A DNA stretch of 64,000 nucleotides from Microbacterium sp. BH-3-3-3. GTDB taxonomy: Bacteria > Actinomycetota > Actinomycetes > Actinomycetales > Microbacteriaceae. The translations under genes and the position numbers were made by a program. The stretch is taken from NCBI RefSeq assembly GCF_007679045.1, contig NZ_VEFS01000003.1:293785-357784 (forward strand). Direction: 5' to 3'. Shown piece by piece: positions 6,300 through 16,118 of this stretch; positions within the stretch are counted from its first letter, which is position 1; each line of letters begins with the position of its first letter. The notes under the pieces were generated by a model. That model saw only the letters and a program-made list of their open reading frames with translations, searched no databases and was not told the origin of the DNA.

Positions 6300-9026
6300 G
6301 TGACTGTTCACGACCAGGATCCGTATTCGCAGGGGCCGCAGGACAGCGACCCGGAAGAGACCGGGGAGTGGCAGGAATCCCTGCGCCAGCTGGTCCAGGC
6401 GAAGGGTCCGGCTCGCGCTCGCGAGATCATGCTGAGCCTGCTGAAGGGCTCGAAAGAACTGCACCTGAACGTGCCGATGGTTCCGACCACCGACTACATC
6501 AACACGATCTCGCAGAAGAACGAGCCCGAGTTCCCCGGTGACGAGGAGCTCGAGCGCCGCTACCGCAAGTGGATCCGCTGGAACGCCGCGGTCACCGTGC
6601 ACCGCGCCCAGCGCCCCGGCATCGGTGTCGGCGGCCACATCTCCACCTACGCCTCGTCGGCAGCGCTGTACGAAGTGGGCTTCAACCACTTCTTCCGCGG
6701 CCTCGACGACCCGTCGGGCGGAGACCAGATCTTCATCCAGGGCCACGCCTCCCCCGGCGCCTACGCCCGCGCCTACCTCGAGGGTCGCCTCACCGAGGCG
6801 CAGCTCGACGGTTTCCGTCAGGAGAAGTCGCAGGCGCCCCACGGCATCCCGTCGTACCCGCACCCGCGCCTCATGCCGGAGTTCTGGCAGTTCCCGACCG
6901 TGTCGATGGGCCTCGGTCCGATCAACGCGATCTACCAGGCGATGTCGAACAAGTACCTGTCGAACCGCGGCATCAAGGACGTCAGCGACTCGCACGTCTG
7001 GGCCTACCTCGGCGACGGCGAGATGGACGAGGTCGAAAGCCGCGGACAGCTGCAGGTCGCGGCGAACGAAGGCCTCGACAACCTGACCTTCATCGTCAAC
7101 TGCAACCTCCAGCGCCTCGACGGCCCGGTCCGCGGTAACGGCAAGATCATCCAGGAGCTCGAGAGCTTCTTCCGCGGTGCCGGCTGGAACGTCATCAAGG
7201 TCGTCTGGGGCCGCGAGTGGGACGACCTGCTCGCCCGCGACACCGAGGGCGCGCTGCTCAACCTCATGAACAGCACCCCCGACGGCGACTACCAGACCTA
7301 CAAGGCCGAGAACGGCGCCTACGTGCGCGAGAACTTCTTCGGTCGCGACCCCCGCGCCCTCGAGCTCGTCAAGGACTACACCGACGAGCAGGTCTGGGGC
7401 CTCAAGCGCGGTGGCCATGACTACCGCAAGGTGTTCGCGGCGTTCAAGGCGGCCAAGGAGCACAAGGGCCAGCCCACCGTCATCCTGGCGAAGACGATCA
7501 AGGGCTACGGCCTCGGACCGCACTTCGAGGGCCGCAACGCGACCCACCAGATGAAGAAGCTGACGCTCGACGACCTCAAGGCCTTCCGCGACGCGATGGA
7601 CATCCCCGTCACCGACGCGCAGCTCGACGAGAACCCGTACCAGCCGCCGTACTACAACCCCGGTGAGCAGGACGAGACGATCAAGTACATGCTCGAGCGT
7701 CGTCGCTCGCTCGGCGGGTTCCTGCCCGAGCGTCGCACCACGCACGTCGGCCTCGAGCTGCCGGGCGACGCCGCCTACGCGCTGCCGAAGAAGGGCTCCG
7801 GCACGCAGGAGATCGCCACCACCATGGCGTTCGTGCGACTGCTGAAAGACCTGCTGCGGGTGAAGGACTTCGGTCACCGCATCGTGCCGATCATCCCCGA
7901 CGAGGCGCGCACGTTCGGTATGGACGCGTACTTCCCGACGGCGAAGATCTACAACCCCAAGGGCCAGCACTACACCTCCGTCGACCGCGAGCTGCTGCTG
8001 GCGTACAAGGAGAGCCCGCAGGGCCAGATCATCCACGTCGGCATCAACGAGGCGGGCGCCCTCGCGGCGTTCACCGCGGCGGGCACGGCGTACTCGACCC
8101 ACGGCGAGCCGCTGATCCCGGTCTACGTCTTCTACTCGATGTTCGGCTTCCAGCGCACGGGCGACGCCCAGTGGGCGGCCGGCGACCAGATGGCACGCGG
8201 CTTCATCATCGGCGCCACGGCCGGTCGCACCACCCTGACCGGTGAGGGCCTGCAGCACGCCGACGGTCACTCGCAGCTGCTCGCTTCGACGAACCCGGCG
8301 ACGGTGTCGTACGACCCGGCCTACGGCTACGAGATCTCGCACATCGTCCGCTCGGGCATCGAGCGCATGTACGGCGGCAACCACCCCGACCCCAACGTCA
8401 TGTACTACATGACGGTCTACAACGAGCCGTACGTGCAGCCGGCCGAGCCCGAAGGGGTCGACGTCGACGGCATCGTCCGCGGCATCCACCACATCTCCTC
8501 CGGTGAGGGCGATGGCCCCCGCACGCAGCTGCTCGCCTCGGGCGTCGGTGTGCCGTGGGCGTTCGAGGCCCAGCGCCTGCTGAAGGACGACTGGGGAGTG
8601 ACGGCCGACGTCTGGTCGGTCACCTCGTGGAGCGAGCTGCGCCGCGACGGTCTCGCCGCCGACGAGCACAACTTCCTGCACCCCGAGGAAGAGCCCCGCG
8701 TGGCCTACCTCACCGACAAGCTGAAGGAAGCCGACGGCCCCGTCGTCGCCGTCAGCGACTGGATGCACGCGGTGCAGGATCAGATCCGCCAGTGGGTTCC
8801 GCAGAACTACTGGACCCTCGGCGCCGACGGCTTCGGCTTCTCGGACACCCGTGCCGCGGCCCGTCGCTTCTTCAAGATCGACGGCCCCTCGCTCGCCGTC
8901 CGCGCCCTGCAGGCGCTGGCCGAAGAGGGCAAGGTCGACCGCGCGGTCGTGGGTCAGGCCATCGAGAAGTACCGCCTGCACGACGTCAACGCCGGCACCA
9001 GCGGCAACGCGGGTGGCGAGGCCTGA
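6300..9026 (+). CDS. aceE: Pyruvate dehydrogenase E1 component, homodimeric type
   Basis: 908 residues from the GTG at 6300 (GAAAGG ribosome-binding site about 7 nt upstream); the frame stays open to 6222 but that extension lacks a ribosome-binding site. The enzyme decarboxylates pyruvate on thiamine diphosphate and acetylates the lipoyl E2. Marks: [13 protein letters not shown] near residue 110, the ThDP motif beginning GDGEMDE and ending near [16 protein letters not shown], and [13 protein letters not shown] in the C-terminal half. Length and order match AceE of Actinobacteria, where one AceE serves the shared PDH/ODH system. E2 and E3 are not in the window. It is followed after 4 bp by fasR, linking acetyl-CoA supply to fatty-acid synthesis. 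Confidence 0.97.
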   Translation: MTVHDQDPYSQGPQDSDPEETGEWQESLRQLVQAKGPARAREIMLSLLKGSKELHLNVPMVPTTDYINTISQKNEPEFPGDEELERRYRKWIRWNAAVTVHRAQRPGIGVGGHISTYASSAALYEVGFNHFFRGLDDPSGGDQIFIQGHASPGAYARAYLEGRLTEAQLDGFRQEKSQAPHGIPSYPHPRLMPEFWQFPTVSMGLGPINAIYQAMSNKYLSNRGIKDVSDSHVWAYLGDGEMDEVESRGQLQVAANEGLDNLTFIVNCNLQRLDGPVRGNGKIIQELESFFRGAGWNVIKVVWGREWDDLLARDTEGALLNLMNSTPDGDYQTYKAENGAYVRENFFGRDPRALELVKDYTDEQVWGLKRGGHDYRKVFAAFKAAKEHKGQPTVILAKTIKGYGLGPHFEGRNATHQMKKLTLDDLKAFRDAMDIPVTDAQLDENPYQPPYYNPGEQDETIKYMLERRRSLGGFLPERRTTHVGLELPGDAAYALPKKGSGTQEIATTMAFVRLLKDLLRVKDFGHRIVPIIPDEARTFGMDAYFPTAKIYNPKGQHYTSVDRELLLAYKESPQGQIIHVGINEAGALAAFTAAGTAYSTHGEPLIPVYVFYSMFGFQRTGDAQWAAGDQMARGFIIGATAGRTTLTGEGLQHADGHSQLLASTNPATVSYDPAYGYEISHIVRSGIERMYGGNHPDPNVMYYMTVYNEPYVQPAEPEGVDVDGIVRGIHHISSGEGDGPRTQLLASGVGVPWAFEAQRLLKDDWGVTADVWSVTSWSELRRDGLAADEHNFLHPEEEPRVAYLTDKLKEADGPVVAVSDWMHAVQDQIRQWVPQNYWTLGADGFGFSDTRAAARRFFKIDGPSLAVRALQALAEEGKVDRAVVGQAIEKYRLHDVNAGTSGNAGGEA

Positions 9027-9030
9027 GCGC

Positions 9031-10326
9031 GTGACGAGCACCACCGACGGGTCCGGCTCCGCCTCCACGGGCGGGGCCGGGCCCGACCGGTCTGCGGGCG
9101 CGATCGCGGCCGCCGCACAGGAGAAGGCCGACACCCTCACCTGGCTCCGCCGCATCTCGGGCGACCTCGCGACGGCGACGATCCAGCGCCTCGAAGAGAC
9201 GCTGCCCTGGTACGCCGAGATGCCTCCCGCCCGGCGTTCGGCGGTCGGGCTCGTCGCCCAGGCGGGCATCACCTCGTTTCTGCAGTGGTTCGAGGAGCCG
9301 GCATCCACTCCGGCCATCGCCGCCGACATCTTCGCCGCGGCTCCTCGTGAGCTGCTGCGCAGCGTCAGCCTCACCCAGACCCTGCAGCTCGTGCGCGTCA
9401 CCGTCGAGGTGATGGAGGAGCGCGTCGCCGGCCGCAGCGAGAAGGTGCGCGAGGCGATGCTGTCGTACTCGCGCGAGGTCGCCTTCGCCGCCGCCGACGT
9501 GTATGCGCGCGCCGCCGAGGCCCGCGGCCTGTGGGACGCGCGGCTCGAAGCGCTGGTGGTCGACTCGATCCTCACCGGCGAGGCCGACGACGAGCTCCCC
9601 AGCCGCATCGCCGCGCTCGGCTGGCATGGGCACGGCGAAGTCGCGGTGCTGGTGGGCACCACTCCCCCGCAACTCGACGTCGACCAGGTGCGCCGCACCG
9701 CGCGCAAGCTCGGCGTCGACGTGCTCATCGGGGTGCAGGGCTCGCGTCTCGTGCTCGTGGTCGGCCGCGCCGATCTGCCCGCCCGCAGCAGTGGCGAGGA
9801 CGGCGTCGAACTCCCCTTCCCCGAGATCGCCAAGCGCCTCGAACCCGGTTTCGGGTCGGGTCATCTGGTGCTGGGCCCCCCGGTTCCTGCCCTCGTCGAC
9901 GCGGGCCAGAGCGCCCGCGCGGCCCTCGCCGGATTCGCCGTGGCCCGCGCCTGGAGACACGCCCCGCGCCCGGTCGAAGCCGACGATCTGCTGCCCGAGC
10001 GCGCCCTCGCCGGCGACGCCGTCGCCAAGCAGACGCTCGTCGACCGCGTGTATCGGCCGCTGCAGGCGCACAGCGCCGATCTCGTGGCGACGCTGTGGAG
10101 CTACCTCGACAACGGGCGCTCGCTCGAGGCGACCGCGCGCGAGCTGTACGTGCACCCGAACACGGTGCGGTACCGCCTCAAGCGCGTGTCGGAGGTCATC
10201 GGGTGGGATGCCACGGGGCCGCGCGAAGCGCTCATCCTGCAGACCGCGCTGATCCTCGGCTCGATCGGCACCGACGCCACGCGGCGTCGCGGGCTCGCCA
10301 GTCGGCGACCGTCCGCTTCGCGCTGA
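9031..10326 (+). CDS. fasR: PucR/CdaR-family regulator of fatty-acid synthesis (FasR type)
   Basis: 431 residues from a GTG 4 bp after the aceE stop. The N-terminal ~200 residues form an all-helical ligand domain; the C-terminus holds the PucR helix-turn-helix (SLEATARELYVHPNTVRYRLK). Position directly upstream of fabD-fabH-acpP-fabF matches Streptomyces coelicolor FasR, a PucR-like activator of those genes. By that precedent it binds the fabD promoter in the 175-bp gap that follows. The symbol rests on domain type plus context. Confidence 0.85.
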   Translation: MTSTTDGSGSASTGGAGPDRSAGAIAAAAQEKADTLTWLRRISGDLATATIQRLEETLPWYAEMPPARRSAVGLVAQAGITSFLQWFEEPASTPAIAADIFAAAPRELLRSVSLTQTLQLVRVTVEVMEERVAGRSEKVREAMLSYSREVAFAAADVYARAAEARGLWDARLEALVVDSILTGEADDELPSRIAALGWHGHGEVAVLVGTTPPQLDVDQVRRTARKLGVDVLIGVQGSRLVLVVGRADLPARSSGEDGVELPFPEIAKRLEPGFGSGHLVLGPPVPALVDAGQSARAALAGFAVARAWRHAPRPVEADDLLPERALAGDAVAKQTLVDRVYRPLQAHSADLVATLWSYLDNGRSLEATARELYVHPNTVRYRLKRVSEVIGWDATGPREALILQTALILGSIGTDATRRRGLASRRPSASR

Positions 10327-10343
10327 GGCGTGGCATCCGTCGA

Positions 10344-10395
10344 GTGTCCACGACGCGCCGTTTCCGGTCGGCGACGCCCGGCATGTCCTGGACAC
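10344..10395. promoter_or_regulatory. Widely spaced inverted repeat upstream of fabD
   Basis: GTGTCCA (10344-10350) and its exact complement TGGACAC (10389-10395), 38 nt apart, lie in the fasR-fabD gap. This is a plausible two-site operator, perhaps for FasR. Spacing of 45 bp between equal points of the arms places them near the same face of the helix. It could equally be chance. Confidence 0.3.
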
Positions 10396-10500
10396 CGAAC
10401 GCGGAATGCGCCCGCTGATGCACGGCGCGCACAAAGACACGCCGCATATCTGTGTCGATATCTCCATAAGCGCGGGCCCGATCGTTGGCAGGATGGAAAC

Positions 10501-11421
10501 GTGATCATTGCCGTCTTCCCGGGACAGGGCTCGCAGACCCCCGGCTTCCTGACTTCGTGGCTCGAACTCGATGGAGCGCGCGAGCGCCTCGAGGCCTTCT
10601 CGGAGCAGGCGGGCGTCGACCTCGTCGCCGCCGGCACCGAGTGGGATGCCGATCAGATCCGCGACACCGCCGTCGCCCAGCCGCTGATCGTCGCCGCGAG
10701 CCTGCTGTCGTGGTCTGCGCTGAACGACCGCTCCACGGCCGCCGTCGCCGGCGTCGCGGGGCACTCGGTCGGCGAGATCGCCGCGCTGGCGGCATCCGGA
10801 GTGCTCTCCGACGAGGACGCGCTGCGCCTGGTCGGACTCCGCGGCCGTGCGATGGCCGAGGCCGCCGCCGCCGTCGAGACCGGCATGAGCGCGGTGGTCG
10901 GCGGAGACGAGACCGCCGTACTCGAGCGCCTCGACGCGCTCGGACTCACCCCCGCCAACTACAACGGCGGCGGACAGATCGTGGCCGCGGGCGAGTTGCC
11001 CGCCCTCGCCGAGCTCGCTGCCGAGGCGCCGCAAGGAACCCGTGTGATCCCCCTGCAGGTCGCCGGCGCCTTCCACACCCGCTTCATGGAGCCCGCCGTC
11101 GAGACGCTGCGCGCCGCCGCCGCCGACGTGCAGGTGTCCGACCCCGCAACGACGCTGTGGACCAACTCCGACGGCTCCGTCGTGACCGAGGGCCGTCGCG
11201 CGCTCGACCTCGTGGTCGCCCAGGTCTCGTCTCCCGTGCGCTGGGACCGCTGCATGGCCTCGTTCGCCGAGCAGGGCGTGACCGGCATCATCGAACTCTC
11301 GCCCGCCGGCGCCCTCACGGGCCTCGCGAAGCGAGCACTGCGCGGCACCCCCACCGTGGCAGTCAAGTCCCCCGACGACCTCGACGCGGCCGTCTCACTC
11401 CTGAAAGAAGACCAGGCATGA
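10501..11421 (+). CDS. fabD: Malonyl-CoA:ACP transacylase
   Basis: 306 residues from a GTG. It loads malonate onto ACP for FAS-II. The N-terminal FPGQGSQ oxyanion motif, the catalytic Ser89 in GHSVGEIAAL, and the His in AGAFHTRFM are all present. It begins the fabD-fabH-acpP-fabF operon and overlaps fabH by 4 bp (ATGA). No clear ribosome-binding site precedes the GTG. Confidence 0.96.
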   Translation: MIIAVFPGQGSQTPGFLTSWLELDGARERLEAFSEQAGVDLVAAGTEWDADQIRDTAVAQPLIVAASLLSWSALNDRSTAAVAGVAGHSVGEIAALAASGVLSDEDALRLVGLRGRAMAEAAAAVETGMSAVVGGDETAVLERLDALGLTPANYNGGGQIVAAGELPALAELAAEAPQGTRVIPLQVAGAFHTRFMEPAVETLRAAAADVQVSDPATTLWTNSDGSVVTEGRRALDLVVAQVSSPVRWDRCMASFAEQGVTGIIELSPAGALTGLAKRALRGTPTVAVKSPDDLDAAVSLLKEDQA

Positions 11422-12422
11422 GCACCCCCACCCTCCGTCAGCTGCAGGGAGCCGCCCACACGCGCATCTACGCCTACGGCGCCGCGCGCGGAGAGAACTT
11501 CGTGCCCAACGACGACCTCGTGGGGCCCATCGACTCCAGCGACGAGTGGATCCGCCAGCGCACCGGCATCGTCACGCGCGTGCGCGCGAACAAAGACACG
11601 GATGCCATCGACCTCGCGACCGAGGCCGCGCGCGAAGCCGTCGAGAAGTCGGGCGTCGCGCCCGAGGACATCGACGCCGTGATCGTGGCGACCATCAGCA
11701 ACCCCAAGCAGACGCCGTCGGCCTCGGCGATCGTCGCCGACCGCATCGGGGCGAACCCGGCCGCGGCCTACGACCTCAACGCCGCGTGCGCGGGCTTCGC
11801 CTACGGCGTGGGCCAGGCCGACGCCCTCGTGCGGGCCGGCCTGGCGACGCACGTCGTGGTCGTCGGCGCCGAAAAGCTCAGCGACGTCGTCGACCCCACC
11901 GACCGCAGCATCTCGTTCCTCCTCGGCGACGGCGCGGGTGCGGTCGTGGTCGGTCCGAGCGAGACGCCCGGCATCGGTCCCACCATCTGGGGCTCCGACG
12001 GATCGAAGGCGGATGCCGTGGGCATGAACGCCACGCTCACCGACTTCCGCGACGGCCTCGCCCCGTGGCCGACCCTGCGCCAGGAGGGCCCCACGGTCTT
12101 CCGCTGGGCCGTCTGGGAGATGGTCAAGGTCGCGCGTCAGGCGATCGAGGCCGCCGGCATCGAACCCGGCGACCTCGCCGCCTTCGTGCCGCACCAGGCG
12201 AACATGCGCATCATCGACGAGTTCGCCAAGCAGCTGGGCCTGCCCGAAACCGTCGTGATCGGTCGCGACATCGAGACCACGGGCAACACCTCGGCGGCAT
12301 CCATCCCGCTCGCCACCCACCGCCTACTCGAGGAGCACCCCGAGCTCAGCGGCGGCCTCGCGCTGCAGATCGGCTTCGGCGCCGGACTCGTGTTCGGCGC
12401 GCAGGTCGTCGTCCTCCCCTGA
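11418..12422 (+). CDS. fabH: 3-oxoacyl-ACP synthase III
   Basis: 334 residues. It condenses acyl-CoA with malonyl-ACP and sets the straight- or branched-chain starter. The catalytic triad is visible: Cys124 in NAACAGFAYG, His in PHQANMRIID and Asn in GNTSAASIPLA. The start overlaps the fabD stop. In Microbacteriaceae, which make mostly anteiso/iso acids, this enzyme is expected to prefer branched starters; that is inference. Confidence 0.96.
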   Translation: MSTPTLRQLQGAAHTRIYAYGAARGENFVPNDDLVGPIDSSDEWIRQRTGIVTRVRANKDTDAIDLATEAAREAVEKSGVAPEDIDAVIVATISNPKQTPSASAIVADRIGANPAAAYDLNAACAGFAYGVGQADALVRAGLATHVVVVGAEKLSDVVDPTDRSISFLLGDGAGAVVVGPSETPGIGPTIWGSDGSKADAVGMNATLTDFRDGLAPWPTLRQEGPTVFRWAVWEMVKVARQAIEAAGIEPGDLAAFVPHQANMRIIDEFAKQLGLPETVVIGRDIETTGNTSAASIPLATHRLLEEHPELSGGLALQIGFGAGLVFGAQVVVLP

Positions 12423-12446
12423 CGCGTCGGCGTCGAACCCTAGACT
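12419..12446 (+). promoter_or_regulatory. Candidate internal promoter for acpP
   Basis: CTGACG (12419-12424), 16-nt spacer, TAGACT (12441-12446), ending 43 bp before acpP and starting at the fabH stop codon. The -10 is identical to those before rnpB and tRNA-Val. A separate promoter would raise ACP over the enzymes, as in many FAS-II operons. Confidence 0.45.
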
Positions 12447-12489
12447 GATCGGGGCCTGACAGGCCCGCCCCCAAGAAACAGGAGACATC

Positions 12490-12738
12490 ATGGCATTCAC
12501 CAACGACGAGGTTCTCGCGGGCCTTGCCGAGCTCATCACCGACGAGACCGGCATCTCGGCCGACGAGGTCGCCCTCGAGAAGTCGTTCACCGACGACCTC
12601 GACATCGACTCCATCTCGATGATGACGATCGTCGTCAACGCCGAGGAGAAGTTCGGCGTCACCATTCCCGACGACGAGGTCAAGAACCTCAAGACCGTCG
12701 GCGACGCCGTGACCTTCATCACGTCGAACCAGTCCTGA
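12490..12738 (+). CDS. acpP: Acyl carrier protein
   Basis: 82 residues, acidic, four-helix ACP. The phosphopantetheine site is Ser41 in DLDIDSISMM; Ile follows the Ser where Leu is usual. CAGGAGA-type ribosome-binding site before the ATG. It carries the growing chain between FabD, FabH and FabF encoded on either side. Confidence 0.96.
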   Translation: MAFTNDEVLAGLAELITDETGISADEVALEKSFTDDLDIDSISMMTIVVNAEEKFGVTIPDDEVKNLKTVGDAVTFITSNQS

Positions 12739-12806
12739 CACCTCCCGGTGGGGGCTCCGGCCCCCACCGGTCACGACCTGTCGGCCGCACCAAGGATTTT
12801 TCGCTC

Positions 12807-14045
12807 ATGAGCACACCCCGCATCGTCGTCACCGGCATCGGAGCCACCTCGCCCATCGGCGGAACGGCACCCGAGAGCTGGTCCGCCCTGCTCGCCGGAA
12901 CCTCCGGCGCCCGTTCCCTCGAGCACGAGTGGGTCGAGCAGTACAACCTGCCCGTCACCTTCGCCGCCGAGGCGCTCGTGCGTCCCGAGACCGTGCTCGA
13001 GCGACCCGTCGCCAAGCGGCTCGATCCCTCGTCGCAGCTCGCCATGGTCGCGGCCAAAGAAGCCTGGGAAGACGCCGGCTCCCCCGACATCGACCCCGAC
13101 CGCCTCGGCGTCGACTTCGCCACCGGTATCGGCGGCGTCTGGACGCTGCTCGACGCGTGGGACACTCTGCGCGAGAAGGGCCCGCGTCGCGTCATGCCGA
13201 TGACGGTGCCCATGCTCATGCCGAATGCGGCGGCCGGAAACCTCTCGCTGCACTTCAACGCCCGCGCCTTCGCGCGCACCGTGGCGTCGGCGTGCGCCTC
13301 GAGCACCGAGTCGATCGTCAACGCCGTGCAGCACATCCGCGACGGCCTCGCCGACGTGGTCATCGCCGGCGGTACCGAATCGGCCATCCACCCGATCACC
13401 ATCGCGTCGTTCGCCTCGATGCAGGCCCTGTCGAAGCGCAACGACTCGCCCGAGACCGCGTCGCGGCCCGCCAGCGTCGACCGTGACGGCTTCGTCATGG
13501 GCGAAGGCGCGGGCGTGCTGATCCTCGAGACCGAGGAGCACGCCAAGGCCCGCGGTGCCAAGATCTACGCCTCGATCGTGGGCGGTGGCGTCACCGCCGA
13601 CTCGTACCACATCACCGCGAACGACCCCGAGGGGCACGGCGCCGCGCGCGCCGTCCACCTGGCGCTCGAGATGGCGGGCGCGTCGGTCGACGACGTCACC
13701 CACATCAACGCCCACGCCACCTCGACCCCCGTCGGTGACCCGAACGAGTACAAGGCCTTGCGCGCGGTGTTCGGCGACCGCGTCGACGAGATCCCCGTCT
13801 CGGCGACCAAGGCGTCGACCGGCCACCTGCTGGGTGGCACGGGCGCTCTCGAGGCCATCTTCACGGTGCTCGCCCTGCAGAACCGCGTCGCGCCCCCCAC
13901 CATCAACCTGACCGAGCAGGACCCGGACGTTCCCTTCGCGCTCTCGGGCTCGCCCGTTGAGCTCGGTGCCGGCGACCAGCTGGCCATCAGCAACTCGTTC
14001 GGCTTCGGCGGTCACAACGCCGTCGTCGCGATCGCTTCGGTCTGA
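12807..14045 (+). CDS. fabF: 3-oxoacyl-ACP synthase II
   Basis: 412 residues, the chain-elongating condensing enzyme. Cys163 in TVASACASSTES, the His of NAHATSTPVGD and the His of STGHLLGGTGA make the C-H-H active site; SFGFGGHN ends the core. It is the last gene of the fab operon and is followed directly by a strong hairpin. Confidence 0.96.
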   Translation: MSTPRIVVTGIGATSPIGGTAPESWSALLAGTSGARSLEHEWVEQYNLPVTFAAEALVRPETVLERPVAKRLDPSSQLAMVAAKEAWEDAGSPDIDPDRLGVDFATGIGGVWTLLDAWDTLREKGPRRVMPMTVPMLMPNAAAGNLSLHFNARAFARTVASACASSTESIVNAVQHIRDGLADVVIAGGTESAIHPITIASFASMQALSKRNDSPETASRPASVDRDGFVMGEGAGVLILETEEHAKARGAKIYASIVGGGVTADSYHITANDPEGHGAARAVHLALEMAGASVDDVTHINAHATSTPVGDPNEYKALRAVFGDRVDEIPVSATKASTGHLLGGTGALEAIFTVLALQNRVAPPTINLTEQDPDVPFALSGSPVELGAGDQLAISNSFGFGGHNAVVAIASV

Positions 14046-14052
14046 CCGTACG

Positions 14053-14106
14053 AGAACGCCCCCTGGCATCCCCCCGACTGCGATCGGGGATGCCAGGGGG
14101 CGTTCT
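14053..14106. terminator. 21-bp perfect hairpin ending the fab operon
   Basis: AGAACGCCCCCTGGCATCCCC at 14053-14073 pairs perfectly with 14086-14106 around a 12-nt loop. It sits 8 bp after the fabF stop and is convergent with the DUF3145 gene, so it can end both. Both arms contain the over-represented heptamer GGATGCC/GGCATCC. Confidence 0.85.
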
Positions 14107-14202
14107 GCATGTCAGGCGAGGGATACGCGGTCCCGGTGCCGGGTGTGAACACCGGCCTCCGGTAGTGGCGCCTCCCCCGTCCGACGCATGAGGCAGACGC
14201 GT

Positions 14203-14706
14203 TCAGCCCACTTTGTGGAGCCAGACGATCTGCTGGTCGTCACCGGCGTGCCGGAAAGGTTCGAGTTCTTCGTCCCAGGCCGAACCGAGCGCGACGTCGA
14301 GCTCGCGCTGCAGCTCGAACGCATCGCCCGCGGCGACCTCCATGGCGTAGCGCACCCGGTCTTCGCCGATGACGACGTTGCCGGCCGCATCGGTCTGAGC
14401 GAAGTGGATGCCGAGACCCGGCGTGTGCATCCAGCGGCCACCGTCGCTGCGGGGCGTGGGATCTTCACTCACCTCGAACCGCAGGTGCTCCCAGCCGCGG
14501 ATGGCGCTGGCGAGAGCCGCACCGGAGCCCACCGGGCCCTCCCAGTAGAACTCCGCGCGGCGGCTGCCCGTCAGCACGGGCTGTTCGGCCCAGTCGAAGT
14601 TGACGGCACGGCCGAGGGCGCGTCCTACCGCCCACTCGAGGTGGGGGCACAACGCGCGGGGCGCGGAGTGGATCAGGATCACTCCGCGCGAAGACGTGAT
14701 CGCCAT
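14203..14706 (-). CDS. DUF3145-family protein
   Basis: 167 residues, with good GAAGGAG ribosome-binding site. The sequence (RGVILIHSAPRALCPHLEWA at the start, TPGLGIHFAQTDAAGN in the middle, ending in IVWLHKVG) matches the actinobacterial DUF3145 family, which is found beside the fab operon in many genomes. Soluble, no signal peptide. Function unknown; a role linked to fatty-acid synthesis is suggested only by context. Confidence 0.85.
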   Translation of the reverse strand: MAITSSRGVILIHSAPRALCPHLEWAVGRALGRAVNFDWAEQPVLTGSRRAEFYWEGPVGSGAALASAIRGWEHLRFEVSEDPTPRSDGGRWMHTPGLGIHFAQTDAAGNVVIGEDRVRYAMEVAAGDAFELQRELDVALGSAWDEELEPFRHAGDDQQIVWLHKVG

Positions 14707-14852
14707 GGTCTCTCCTTCGTCAGGTACGTCTTCCCCTACGACCTGTGATGGAGTGTGGCGATTGTTCGGTTGTCCCGGCCATTATCGCCCGCTCATAACG
14801 AAATCACAACACTGTGATTCCGATGTGCGTCGGGCGCGGGGGGTTCGGGACG

Positions 14853-15118
14853 TTCGACGGGCTCGGGGACCTGGGTTCGGCGCGGGGAAGGACCGCGCGG
14901 CATCCGGTCCCTTCGACAGGCTCAGGGACCTGGGTTCGGCGTGGGGAGGCCCCGCCCGGCTTCCGGTCCCTTCGACAGGCTCAGGGACCTGGGTTCGGCG
15001 TGGGGCGGGACTGCGCGGCTTCCGGTCCCTTCGGCAGGCTCAGGGACCTGGGTTCTGAGAGGGGAGGCCTCGCGCGACTTCCGGTCCCTTCGACAGGCTC
15101 AGGGACCTGGGTTCGACG
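14853..15118. repeat. 59-bp tandem repeat (about five units) built on a REP-like palindrome
   Basis: The core TTCGACAGGCTC recurs at 14853 (variant), 14912, 14971, 15030 (variant with G for A) and 15089, each exactly 59 bp apart. Each unit holds the palindrome GGTCCCT...AGGGACC followed by TGGGTTCGG and a variable GC-rich linker. The array lies between DUF3145 and the stop end of the next gene. The same core occurs twice in rnpB. Confidence 0.9.
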
Positions 15119-15129
15119 GGATTGGGTGC

Positions 15130-16044
15130 TCAGCCGAACCAGAGCGCCCAGTACAGCGCGAAGTTGCGGTTGCCGTACGACGAGCACTCGTCTCCGGTGC
15201 CCCACCGTGCCGCGAGGGCCGCGGGATTCGGCTGGTAGGGCGTGTAGTTGTACAGCGCCGCCGTGGCCTCGTTGGCGATCGCGACGTCGGAGCCCCCGCA
15301 CGCGGGATCGGGCGAATACGCGAGGTAATGGGTGCCGGGCTGACGCATGAAGTCCGAGGCGCTGTACGACTTGAGGTCGGTGGTGCCTTGCGCGACCTGC
15401 TGGGCGAAGCCCGCGATGCCCGGGTCGCACGCCGCGTCGTCGGGGCAGCGGGCGCCCATGGCCGCGCCGAGCTGCTCGGCCGAAGGTGAGCGCGCAACGC
15501 GTCCGGCGACGAGACTCTGCTCCTTCTGCAACGTGACGAGGATCACCTTCGCCGAGATCCCGCACGCGCGCTGGATGCGGTCGATGATCTCGGCCGCCGT
15601 GAGCGAGCCGCCGTCGTAGCCGTCGCAGACGGTCTGGCCCGTGGCATCCGACACGACCGGACCTCGAGCGGGGAGATCCGTGCGCAACACCGACAGGCAC
15701 GAATCGTTGCCGCACTCCCCCACCTGGTCGTCGAGGAAGCTCTGGATCTCGTCGGCGGTCATGGCATCGCCGTCGTAGAAGGCCTCGTCGCTGATCAGAG
15801 TGCCCGGGTCGAAGCTCGACAAGTCGATCGCCTGACGACGCTGCTCGGTGTTCCACGCCGTCGTCCACGCGCTGGTGAGGGAGACCAGCGGAATGACGGC
15901 TAGCACGACGAGAGAGACCAGAACGGCCGCGACGATGCCGAAGGCGATGCGACGGCGACGCAGCTGCCGGGCACGAGCGGTGGGGCGACGCCGCCGGACG
16001 GGCGGACGACGAGGTCGGCTCGGCCGCGTACGAGTGTTCGCCAC
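15130..16044 (-). CDS. Membrane-anchored/secreted protein, hemagglutinin-like actinobacterial family
   Basis: 304 residues from the GTG at 16044 (the frame is open further but enters shadow sequence). A very Arg-rich cytoplasmic N-terminus, one TM segment (about residues 35-57) and an extracellular domain. The segment ACGISAKVILVTLQKEQSL and the ending YNYTPYQPNPAALAAR with YGNRNFALYWALWFG are recurrent in actinobacterial secreted proteins often labelled hemagglutinin. Four to six Cys in the exported part suggest disulphides. The KEQ motif in a helical context recalls lysozyme-like folds, but this is a guess. Function unknown. Confidence 0.7.
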   Translation of the reverse strand: MANTRTRPSRPRRPPVRRRRPTARARQLRRRRIAFGIVAAVLVSLVVLAVIPLVSLTSAWTTAWNTEQRRQAIDLSSFDPGTLISDEAFYDGDAMTADEIQSFLDDQVGECGNDSCLSVLRTDLPARGPVVSDATGQTVCDGYDGGSLTAAEIIDRIQRACGISAKVILVTLQKEQSLVAGRVARSPSAEQLGAAMGARCPDDAACDPGIAGFAQQVAQGTTDLKSYSASDFMRQPGTHYLAYSPDPACGGSDVAIANEATAALYNYTPYQPNPAALAARWGTGDECSSYGNRNFALYWALWFG

Positions 16045-16118
16045 CCTCCGATCGTGCCGCACCGCGCTGACCGCGCGCTGCACATGAAGGTGCGGCGCGT
16101 CGGCCAGCGCGGTGGCGC

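Noticed and set aside
6102..9833. A 1243-codon open frame antisense to aceE and fasR
   Set aside because: Long antisense frames are expected opposite high-GC genes. Its sequence is low-complexity and lacks any domain, while the plus strand is clearly AceE and FasR.
14853..15118. Regular direct repeats that might be a CRISPR array
   Set aside because: The unit is contiguous (59-bp period with similar linkers, not unique spacers), the core is an internal palindrome shared with rnpB, and no cas gene is present.
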